Of a stretch of 64,000 bases of DNA, positions 48,301-58,916 are shown one piece after another (within the stretch, counting starts at the first letter, position 1; each line of letters starts with the position of its first letter). Under the pieces are notes generated by a model that saw only the letters and a list, made by a program, of their open reading frames with translations, made no database searches and had not been told where the DNA came from. The stretch spans positions 14,303,501 to 14,367,500 of the forward strand of contig NC_091099.1 of assembly GCF_024713975.1 (NCBI RefSeq). The letters are read 5' to 3'. This stretch comes from Paralichthys olivaceus. Lineage: Eukaryota > Chordata > Actinopteri > Pleuronectiformes > Paralichthyidae. A program made the translations under genes and the position numbers.

Positions 48301-51300
48301 CAAATAAGTGAGCACCTCAGATAATAAATGACGACAAAAATAGAAAATCACCTGTTGTTTAGGTCTCGAGTGCCTGCTGTTTTCTTGATGAAGCAAAACC
48401 TGGCTGTAATGTGTTGAATCAACACAGCCAAGAGAATCATCAGCCAGAAGGGCCTGAAAGGACAAAATCAACAATCAAACATCTCCCGCGGGGAAACACT
48501 GAGAGCAGCAAAAACCTTTTTAACTGGCAGGACTTTATGTGAGGCAAAGCCATTTCTGTACAACATCGCCACAGAATTTTCTTTTGGTCACATGATGAGG
48601 GAGAGATGTGACAACACTCACCACATACTCCAGAGAATCTGAAAGAGAATCAGGTTCTGTCTGTGCAGGACAGGTAAGATGATGAGGAACACAGCGATCA
48701 TAAGGCAGAGGAAGAACACCATAGTCTGGACAATCATGCCTGAGGGGAAAAGATCAGAGCTTCAGGGTCTCAAGGCTTAAATCCTGGACAGTATCCAACA
48801 AATCTGTACTGTATACACACATCTCTCTCACAAAACCCCTGACACATCTCTACCTGCTCAGTCAGTTGCTTGAAAGATGCATTTAGATACTTTTCAAGAG
48901 TGTGACCAGAAAAACAACAACTAATAATGGAAAAGGAAATGATATAATAACTAGCTTGGCTAATGGGCATATTAAGTGAAGAACTGCTATTAATGTTTGG
49001 GAGCATCTATGATATGATGTGCTGTTCTGTATTCATCTGATCAAAGTAAAACATTTGAGACATACAATCTAAAGCATGTTTTACAGTTTCTGAAGGAATG
49101 AAATCCAAACACATTAATATGGAGCCTCTACCACCAAAATCTAATAATTTCATTTTTGAGTCCAAGTGAAAGCTGGTCAAAATTTTAAGAAATTCCATAC
49201 AGGCCAACTAGATTTCAAGTACAAGAGGACAAACACAAGTTTTGTGAGGCCATCTTGACCTTTAACCCTCGATCACCAAAATCAAATCAGTTCACCCGTG
49301 AGTTCAAGTGAATGTTTCTGTCAAATTTGAAAGAATTCTCTCAAGGGATTCTTAGAATAACACATTCACAAGGCAAAAAAAGTTTTGTAATCCACCAAAA
49401 TGTATCCTCCAAAATCTAATCAGATCATCCTTGAGTCCAAGTGAATGTTTGTGCCAGATGTAATACAATTTTGCACCATTTCTGAAGGAATTACATGGAA
49501 ATGTATGGAAAAAAACCATCACATGACACAGTGTAAGCCAGTAGATATCATAGTGTAACTGTACCGATGCAGATGTGAGCAGCTGTAAAGCTGGTGTATC
49601 CCATCCAGCAGACGAGCGCTGGCCGGGAAGCCCTGATGCTTCTCTGGCAGTTGTAAACATTATAGATATCTCCCCTGTACAGCCCCTTCAGGTTTGACCT
49701 ATAGAATATAAAAAACACACAATCAACACAAAGCAGGAGGATTACATGCAAAACACAAACTGATTTATCACTAAATATACAAACTACACAACAAATTGAA
49801 TTTAGCAGGTCATTTAGCAGTGGAAATGCAATTCACTACTAGACTTGCAAAATCATTTCTTATAATACAACGTAATTTATGGTGATGGAACAGTATTTCA
49901 TGTCTTATCTTAATAGCCATTTTCAATTCTAGCAGCAGTTAACGCAGAGTGAATACTATTCAGTCGGTCTGGATGATTAGTACTCTATTATGTTATAATA
50001 ACTCCAGTGTGAACCATTAGATTATAATGAGGAGAGCAGGATGTGATGCACATACATGGATATTGGAAACTTTTGAGAAAAAAAGAGATTAAAAAAAATA
50101 GAGGGAAAGAGGGGAGCAGCACTATATCGCTCTGAAACCTACCGATGCAGAACCATAGAGCGCATGAGCAGAGTCAAGTTGACCAAACCAGACAGGGTCA
50201 TCGCTGAGATGTAGCACACTGCAAAGAAAATACAACATACACAACTTCAGGCTGTTTGCTATGCGATGAATTTGTCCACAGACAATTAGCCTGCTATATC
50301 ATTTCCTCCACTTTAAAACAGTGCAGCCAATAAGATAAAAAATTGAGCTTGTATTCAGTTGCATATAAAACTGAGTTCAAAATCTTTCATTTCACTAAGT
50401 GGCTGCTTTTGCAATTTGTGACCTCCCCTCACCTTCTACACACCACATGTAGTAAACCACGATTCGCACCACTTCCTGTTTGTCTGGAGACAGTATTATT
50501 CTGAATCCAGCCAAAACGTTGGCGATGTCCCCATCCACTCCCATACGGGCGATCTGGAGAGTAGGCACCACTCCCGAGATAAGAAGAAGACCAACCTAAA
50601 ACACAACCAAAAATACAGCATATTATTTATTTCCTTTTTTTTATTTTAGGAACATAAAATATGATTGTGATGATATTCAGAGTCTGAGCCTGAGTTAGTG
50701 GACAAAGGTCAGGGCAAGGACTGACTCTAATCAATATGCGATTAAAATCTGCACCTTATCACCTACGGCAGGGACATTATGTTTTCATGGCTGTTAGTTC
50801 ATCTACCTTTTATTATCACTTTCTTCAATATGGCGATAAAGAGGAACTGTATGAGCTCTGCACCTCTCATGTGCTATGCTACATTATACATCTGTGCAAA
50901 AATGGAGACTACTTCATTTAAAAGCCACTTTCAGGCATGAACTCTGGATAATGTCCGGAGGCAGGACATGACATATATAAAACCTGCTGCAGACATTGTG
51001 TTCAAATGTCATTGCCTTTCCAAGTCTTCTGTGTGTATGACGCTTCTTTTTAACTCAAGATATTTGTATTCTTTTTTCTTTTCAGTTTTGCATTCGTCAC
51101 GACACAATCCTGCTGCAGTCTCAGAAACTTTCTGCACAATTTTGCACGCAGGGTGGCGGGAAAAGTTCCGTAAATGTCCAGAGCATCTGATCTGGACATT
51201 TGGGTTCTCACACACAGACCCTCCTGATCATTTCTGGAGCCTATGAAGAGTTCGGTGCATGTCTGAGAGCATGCTAACAATGTTTAATAGTAGATATGGT

Positions 51301-54300
51301 GGTTACCTGATACAGTGCTATGAACGACACAACACCAGATATAGCCAACTTCAGCGGAAAACGGAAAGCTGTTTTAAAAAAGAAGATGATAAAGAGTTGT
51401 AACTTTAACAGAAGAGAACACATTACATCATGTCATCAAAGAAGTAAAGATCACTTGTTTACCTTCCTCTGGTGTGTAAATATACGACTTCACAGCATCA
51501 ATTATTCTTTGAGGGAGCTTCGGCGTCTCTGTGCTGAGGTGAGAGATTAACACAGTTACAAATCTAAATGCAGCCTTGGACATATTTCTGATTGCTTGAG
51601 CCATCTTTTCCCATCATCCTCTCTTACGTCAAATTAAAGAGAAGTTTCTTTCTGTGTAGAAGAAAGATGGAGCAGTATTTCCAGGTGCTTTAACAGCATA
51701 ATAACAACCAATGTGTGACACTGAATGAGGAAATATTTACAAGTCAGCGGTTGAGATTAGGATCATGAAAAAAACCTCACTGTGCTAAACACAAAAAATA
51801 AGTAGTCCCAGCGGATTCTCTGTAATCAAGTTTCAGTGTCTAAGACAGCACAACAGGAAGAGTAACAGCAACCTGTTTCCTCTCAGTCATCTCCATCACA
51901 TGACCATCATTGGATCTTTTGCACGCCATCGACCTTGACCACAGCTCACATTTCTTCATAAGTGCAAAAGTGGATATTTTTCACACGGTGGAGAATTATG
52001 TATCAATTTGCTAGTAACAGTGGACACATCTAGGGGGCGCCGTCCAGGGGTTTAGGATTCTGACTGTGCAGCATCCCTAGTGCGAGTCCTTTGTTGTTTC
52101 ACTAATTTCCTATCATCACTCTACTGTCTATAATAAAGGGTTAAAAATGCTACACCAAGAATCAACAAAAACATTGATTAAAACTAGCATTAACAAACAC
52201 AATGAACATTTAACATAACATTATCAAGAGGACAAAAAAAATGTGTTGGGCCACTGTGCCCTTGATCTTTGACCTTTGACCACCACAATCAAATTACTTC
52301 ATCTTTTAGCCCAAGGGAACGTTTGAAACAAATCTGAAAAGATTCTTTTGAGCGTTCATAAGGCAAAAAAGGGTTTTGTGAGGTCATAGTGACCTTGACC
52401 TTTGACCTCCAAATTCTAATCAGGCCATTGTTGAGCACAAATGAACATTTGTCCAGGATGTAATGCTTTCTCCTGAAGCTGTTCCCGATATATCACATTC
52501 ACAACAACATAAGGTCACTGTGACCTTGACCTTTGTCCACCAATATCTTATCAAATCATTCCTGAGTCTAAATTAACATTTGTGCCAAATTTGAAAGGAT
52601 TTTGTCAATGCATTTACGAGGCAAAAAAAGGGTTTTGTTAGGTCACTAAGAGGAGGCACAACAACGTATTTTAGGGATTAAATGCACTAAATATTTACTG
52701 AAGAGACATTAAATAAAACAAGTTCACAGCAAAGTGTGTGACTGATAACTGATGCACTTCTCACCTGATTTTGATGGGCTTCTTCTTGAGCATTTTCTTC
52801 ACATACTCTTTATAGTAGCTGCTGCTTAGATCCTTAAAACACAGAAATATGAAACCAACTGATAATAGTAGACAGGAAATATGCTTGTTTACTGTGGCAA
52901 GTCTGAATTCATTGATTTGATGAATGGCCTCCACCGTCATGAACACATTTTAGAAGTATGTGGTATTAATCATTGTCTGAATTCAAACTTTATTTTGTAA
53001 TTATCAACATGTGGAAACAGCATTTAAGCCTTCTTTTGATAAGGGGGGTGGGGGTAATTCAAACTCCAGGCGATGGTTTCACCGCAGCTTTGTCACACCC
53101 ATGCTGAGATTAGCATCAAATAAACACCGCATTGTGTGTCCTCGGTGAAAAAAAACAAGGCAACCTTTTCATAATCTGATCGAGGACATAACATAAACCA
53201 ATTACGTCAAATCTACTTAAAATGATTAGGCCGCTGGTGTGTGTTGTGTTGGACCGCACATTTTCCCCCTCAGCCGAGACTGAACGAGCACAATAAGCTC
53301 CGTTGATTAGCAGGCAGCTTACGAAAGGTTTCTCACATGCACAGATTCAGACGAAATGTGCATCTTAGTGAGACTTTTCTTTTTTTTTCAAATAGTTTAG
53401 ACTCACATGAACAAAGACCACTAATCAAATTTACTCTGAGTTTTTGGTGGAAGCTGACCAAAATAGTTACAGTGCCATGAGAGCCCTGCATCCGTCCTGA
53501 GGCAAACATGCAGGAACTACAGTAATTAAGAAAACTTACCTCTGCAGCATTGTTCTTTTCAGTGCCCTTTAAACCCTTGAAGAGCAGAAGTGGATACTGG
53601 AAACTGAGGAATGCCAAGCAAGCTATCTGCGGCAGGCTGGAGAAGAGGGAGTAGTGTTTGTGGATCTGCAGAGGAATAAAAGAAGACTTGACATCACCTA
53701 GAAAACTATTTTGGGAGTTTTTGAGAAGCACTTAAGGAATACATAATAAAGCTTTTGTATGGTCACCAAAAAAGTCGAATCTGTTTTCTTCATATGATTA
53801 AGTCTTTCAGTTTCACTGGAATGCTCCCTGCAGTGTTTGCTGTGTGCCAACTCATCGAGGTGTAAAAAAACTAAAATAAAACGACAACCATGACTGTATG
53901 GTGTAAAGCCTGGCACACACTAAACTGATTAACTGTGACAAAGCTTCTTAATTAAGACCAACAGACAGTGGAACGAATGGTTGTGAGTCGCAGACATTCG
54001 TCGCCCAGAAAAAAACCCAAACAACAGGAATGTGACACAAAATCCAGGATTGAGAAACAAGGTGTAAAAGCTCGACCGTACGAGTCCACAGCTGAAAAGC
54101 CTGATATCCATCTTTTCAAATCACATCTTTTACTTTGTTAGATAATCAATGGGTTTCCACAGCGAAATAAATCAGCTTTGTGTTGATGTAAAATCCTTAA
54201 ACCTCAGACGGATGACACGTCAGAGAAAGTGACATTTGAAAGGTTGCTAAGACGCTGGATCATTCACCAAACTGCTCCAGTCTTAAATTAGTTACAAATG

Positions 54301-57300
54301 AATTGACACTCATTGTTTTATTAAAACTGATCGTTGCTTACCAGAGGTGTTTTTGGACAGTCAATTTTCTGCCAGACCAGGACAACAAAGTGTGTCCAGG
54401 ACAAGAGGCTGCCGAGCACGTAGCCAACTTTATTATGCAAGGTGCCACATGCCAGGAGAGGGTAGTAAAGTGCGGGGTAGTAGAAGACTCCCAGAATCAC
54501 CCAGTTCTCTGCAAATACAGCAACATGTGGAAAGACTGTGAGCATCAGAGGGAATGTGCACTGATACAAAACTAAACTTCTACATCAGTCCTGCTTTGGT
54601 TCAGTGTTTTGAGAAAAACACGGAAACTCTCTCTCTCTCTTATTGAAACTTGTAAGCTGCTATTTGAGGATTGTGCAAAGTAGCAGGGGATCGGCTCCTT
54701 ACAGTCAATTCTTATGTAATTTCATTTCAGACACAAAAAAAAGCTGCTTGTGAAGCTTTCAGTCAAAATCATGAGTCGAAAATAACACATGGAAGCAAAA
54801 TAATCCAATTACATAACACACATTTAACAAATGTAGATACATTATTAATAAATTAGGATTAAAGAGCAGCTATGGAAGATTTACAATTGTGAAAAAAAAG
54901 AGAAAAATGCACATCTAATATTAGAACGTGAAGAACCAAGAGGACCTCCTCACGTTTGTTCTCGGAGTCCGTTGTGAAGGGGAGGGGGTTTGGCGATATG
55001 ACCAGGCCCCACAGTTTGCACAGGAGCACTCCAAACACAGCCACTGCCAGGCCCTTGTGCTGTGTATGGTCCAGGAAGTTGACCGGACTGTGAGATCAAG
55101 GAGCAGGTATTTAGAGCCCACATGTTACCGGCCTCACATTTAGATGAAACTGTTATTGACGTTGTTTAAGCCCACAACTATGTAATATCCACTGATTTAA
55201 GGTATTTGCACATCCAGTTAAAAGCAATAAACATAATCAATAATAAAATCATCATGCACAGAAACTTTACACACAGAGTCCGATGACTTTTATTTTCTCT
55301 ATAAGTTCCCACTCAAGCAGGGGGGATGGTTTGGTCGTCTCACTTCTTGAAAAAATAAAACATTGGGTCCATCCAACTCTGAGAAGCCGTCAGGAACAAG
55401 GGCAATTTCATCTTTCTGATCAAGGAGCTGCGAACTTCTCCCCATGAAAAATACAGACTTGGTGAGCAAAGACCTTTTAAATACAGTGTGATTTTCTTCC
55501 AGGCAAACCTTGGCTTCTGTTCATATCAGCATGGCACAGCCTACAACTTGCTCAACACATGAAAATCCACCACAGTTTTTAAACTCTATTAATCCAGTGA
55601 CGGTACAAGATTGAAAGCTTTTTTCCACCCAGCTCACGTGCAAACACAGACAAAGTTAACCACTATGGTCCCTTTATCAGCTGGATGTTGAACAATTTCC
55701 ACCGGAGAAGATTTTGGGGTTAATAACTCAAGGATACATCAGTCAAAGGTTAAATTGGCACTAATAACATTTATGATATTAGAGTTAAGTAGAAAGTAGA
55801 CCCTGCTTTAAAGGTCCAGTGTGTAAGATTTAGGTGAAAGGGAACTATTGGCAGAAATCTAATGTATGTGTGAATAATCCTCATGATGTTTTCACTAGTT
55901 TGTTTCATCTAAATTGTATGAATTGTAGTTTCCTTTACCCCAGAAAAGACCCTTTATATTTAAATACTTTATATTTACATCGAGGGGACCCTCTCTATGG
56001 ATGCTGCCATGTTTTTTACATTAGCCCAGACTGAACAAACTAAACACCTTTTGAGTTTTTATGACAGCTGAAGGCTTCTACAGGTTCTTTTTCATGTTTG
56101 GAAGGGGAGGGTGAGGTGAGGGGTGTTCAGCTGCAACATGCAATTTCACCACTAGACTTCACCACTCACAAAAAATTCTACACACTGTGCCTTTAAGGGC
56201 GAGAGCTGCCAAAATGTTCTTTTCAAAAGTGACGTCCAAACCTACGAATTCATACTTTGTGAATTTAAATGGAAGCCAATAACTGCCTAGACGAAATAAA
56301 GGTGCCAATGTGTATTTATGACTTAAACTAGAGCCTCACCTGAGTAAACCCGGGAGTCCTTTCTGTCTGTTATCCGCCTTCCTGCGTCTGGCTAAGATTG
56401 CAAGGATCAGCATGACGACAAGCTGGAAGAAGAGATACATCTGTTAGCATGAGATGCACAGCAGTGGTGCAGCTGTGGACCCCCCGGGGCTCAGGCATCA
56501 CCTTGCAACTGACTAATTATCAGGGGGCATTGATGCCACAAAAGGCCAATCCTCCGTGTCTCATTAGTGCACCCCGTGGATGTGGAGTGAATGAAGTGTC
56601 ATCACTCAAGATCACCGACCAGTAAGAGCTCAATGACCTGCTGTGACCCTGTGACACATTCAGGAAACACAAGGGAGGGGGGAATGCCTTGTGACGACCA
56701 ACTTCTAAGATCCTCAGATGGAAAAAGTATTCAATACCAAATAACATCATTATTTAAACATAGGAGACTTCCAGACACGAATCGTATGTGAAGTTTTCAG
56801 CCTTGTCTGTTTGTTGGTTGGTTTGTTTTAACATTACACAAAAACAATAGAAGGGATTTCCACCAAATGTGGCTAAGTGATGTAGTATGTGTGAAGGAAG
56901 AACTCAGTAAAGTTTGATGCAGATCTAGATCAGGATTTTTTCCCCCCACATTTTTAACATCGCAAGTTATTTTTCAACTTTTTCGCAGTTTTCCCAGGAA
57001 ATAATTACATTGATTGATATAGACATTCATTTCCTATTAGATTTACCAACATGCTCCTGGGACCAAACTGGTAACTCCAACAACTGTCTCATATAATCGT
57101 CACTTTGGGGTCAGGATCTCCATCAAGCCATTATAGACTAGAAGTGACAGTTATTTCTATGAAGTGTGGTTTGAATTGAGAAGCATTGTGATGTGAATCT
57201 GTCCTGTATTCTTTTCTCGCCCCTGGAACTGCATAAAAAAACAACATATGTCAAAAACCCATTTGTTCCATTGACTAATTACACCAGATTTCATTAAAAT

Positions 57301-58592
57301 GTGTGAACAAAAGTTCACAAGTATTTGAGATATTTTCCTAACCACCAGACAACAAATGGTTCCGAACACATTGGATCAGATCAGGTCATTAGACCGGGTT
57401 GAATGATGAGCAATGAATGAGTGACAGAAAATGACAGTGTAATGCTGCGTCTCATTAATCCAACAGGAAAGTGGACTTACAGAAATGGCGGTGATGCATA
57501 TGTGGTAGAGCCTGTCATCAGCAGTGGGGTCACATGGAGGGATTACTCTAAAAAGAAAAACAGGGAATGAAACATTCACACATGAGAAAAACAATCAATC
57601 GGAGTCTTTCAGCCGCTGAGCTGACCTAACGCGTACCTCGCTAAACCGTTCATGCATCACTGTCAGGAGCATGTGTGGCTTGTAGTCGAAATCCCGCAGC
57701 AGAGAGATTTGCATTAACAGGGATTGGTATCAGCGTGACACAGGAAAACAAAAAACTTCTATGTTCACGTTCCTGTACACTAACAGAGAAGGAATGCCTG
57801 GTCATGGGGTGGTAATTACAACTCGGATGTTCAGAGGAGGCCTAATAAGTGAAAAGGTTGGGAAAATTATACTTCATAGGTTTCCTGTGGGAGCAGAGAT
57901 GGCAGCTTCATGAATGGATGTTTGGACCATTATGAAATCCACTTTATTAGCTCAACATGGCAGCTGGTGACAAATGAAACTTGTTCCGTCGTATTTCTGT
58001 CACATTGTTCATCTGAGGCCTTTATCAAACATCAACATTTTTACTATGAATCTGCATCAATGGAAACATGCAAAAGCAATTCAGATGAAAAGCAAGTGCA
58101 TGCACCCTGTTGTATCGTCACTCTGATCTGGAGTAAAGACGAGAGACTTTTGGATCTTTTGTCCAATGTTGCATGGTTCCATGATGTGTTATACCTTTAA
58201 AAAAAGTCCAGTAAAATGTTTAAACAATGACTTATTTTGGGTTGAGTTCATTCTTTCTTTTCCTAATAAAGTCCATGGCTTGCCAGTTTCCACAAGGACC
58301 TGCATTCTCAAAACATGAAAATGATACAGCGTCTACTATAATATTACAAATTATATGAACGGAAACAAGATCACAAGCTGACACAGGCTGTGGTGATGGA
58401 TGCCAAGTGTCACCTGAGATCTCAATGAAAGCTGCGTAGTGATATTTTTCAGACTCACAAAAGTTGGAATAAAGACAAATGCATTCAAATGTGTTCCTTA
58501 CAAATGCAAACATGTACTTACTCTACTTCAATTTTGGACGGCAGAGGCTCCAGGTCTGGGTACTCGTAGTCCAGAAAAGCATCCTTATCCAT
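45319..58592 (-). CDS. stra6: STRA6, plasma-membrane receptor for retinol-binding protein and retinol transporter
   Basis: Multi-pass protein that binds RBP4 and moves retinol into cells. Coding exons in transcript order: 58592-58522, 57547-57481, 56422-56340, 55087-54954, 54508-54342, 53665-53540, 52832-52765, 51533-51463, 51368-51307, 50595-50433, 50218-50143, 49698-49565, 48739-48622, 48453-48352, 48245-48082, 47070-46933, 45557-45319; 660 codons plus stop (human 667). The start reads [16 protein letters not shown]. Family landmarks include [75 protein letters not shown] and [16 protein letters not shown], and near the end [18 protein letters not shown]. The N-glycosylation context and the extreme ends differ from human. 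The segment matching the human RBP-binding residues Tyr336, Gly340 and Gly342 reads NVLAGFR (residues 309-315), changing the first and third. The introns hold several repeats, described separately. Confidence 0.96.
46602..46800 (+). repeat. Repeat family B, copy 5 (stra6 intron 16)
   Basis: 5' part of the element, with its clear start CACCTCCACCAAGGAGGTTT, the run TTGGTCGGTTGGTTGGTCAG and GGATTATGCAAAACCTACTG. It is inserted antisense to stra6. Confidence 0.8.
49110..49490 (+). repeat. Repeat family C array, copy 1 (stra6 intron 12)
   Basis: Three degenerate units of roughly 125-150 bases. Each has a CCACCAAAATCTAATCA-type block followed by TGAGTCCAAGTGAATGTTT and TTGAAAGAATTC-like words. 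The nuclear-receptor half-sites found in the second array are mostly mutated here. Confidence 0.75.
52381..52408. promoter_or_regulatory. Nuclear-receptor half-site cluster (IR3 + DR0 + DR1)
   Basis: AGGTCA at 52381-52386 and TGACCT at 52390-52395 form a perfect inverted repeat with 3-base spacer. TGACCT at 52396-52401 follows with no spacer, and TGACCT at 52403-52408 with one base. These match consensus steroid-receptor-type IR3 and RXR-heterodimer-type DR0/DR1 arrangements. They lie inside a repeat, so function is inference. Confidence 0.4.
52512..52532. promoter_or_regulatory. Perfect estrogen-response-element-like palindrome plus DR0
   Basis: AGGTCACTGTGACCT at 52512-52526 is a perfect IR3. 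Its reverse complement is, to my knowledge, the consensus estrogen response element of the Xenopus vitellogenin A2 gene. A further TGACCT abuts it at 52527-52532. It is also inside repeat family C, in stra6 intron 7. Confidence 0.4.
55808..56196. mobile_element. MITE with TTAA-flanked terminal inverted repeats (stra6 intron 3)
   Basis: The left end reads TTAAAGGTCCAGTGTGTAAG. The right end, reverse-complemented, reads TTAAAGGCACAGTGTGTAGA. The 389-base element has no coding capacity. Its internal words (GGTGAAAGGGA, CACTAGTTTGTTTCATCTAA, CACCTTTTGAGTTTTTATGA, GGGGAGGGTGAGGTGAGGGG) are those of a very common teleost MITE. TTAA at both ends suggests piggyBac-type mobilisation. Confidence 0.85.
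56804..57005 (+). repeat. Repeat family B, copy 6 (stra6 intron 2)
   Basis: 5' part only: TTGTCTGTTTGTTGGTTGG, GGGATTTCCACCAAATGTGG, GAAGGAAGAACTCAGTAAAG, GATGCAGATC. Same strand as the other five copies. Confidence 0.65.
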
Positions 58593-58883
58593 TGTTCTCT
58601 TTTTCAAGAAGATCCAACGTTTAACAAAGGAGAACTTTTAGCCACAACTTGTGACGGCACTTGGCTGCAATCCCCCTTTGACTTCAGAGGAAAAGATGTC
58701 TCCCAAGTCCCAACTTTGAACTCTGCAGCAGAGGCGTCCTCGTTTCCCTGTGTTTGGTCTGCTCTCACTAACTCTCCCTCCTCACAGCCTGTATACTCAG
58801 GTGCCCTGGTCCAACTGTGGAGTTGAGAGTAATGTGACAGGTCCTGGGTTGCCACCACACTGGGAGCCTGGGGAAGAGAGTGA

Positions 58884-58885
<2 letters not shown>

Positions 58886-58915
<30 letters not shown>
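58886..58915. repeat. G30 homopolymer upstream of stra6
   Basis: Thirty consecutive G on the + strand (poly-C on the stra6 sense strand), about 295 bases upstream of the stra6 ATG. It is in or near the presumed promoter/5' UTR. The exact length is likely to vary and to be hard to sequence. Confidence 0.9.

Positions 58916-58916
<1 letters not shown>

Larger units (their letters stand above)
52250..52650 (+). repeat. Repeat family C array, copy 2 (stra6 intron 7)
   Basis: Three related units start with CCTTGAYCTTTGACCACC-like blocks near 52258, 52391 and 52521, about 130 bases apart. Between them are GAGTCTAAATTAACATTTGTG and AAGGCAAAAAAGGGTTTTGT blocks. The same family lies at 49110-49490. 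It is a common teleost short repeat; the tandem structure seems to be part of the element. Confidence 0.75.

Noticed and set aside
49110-52650. Regular tandem units as a CRISPR-like array
   Set aside because: The units are long, diverged, lie in introns of a vertebrate gene and match dispersed repeats; no spacer-repeat architecture or associated genes.
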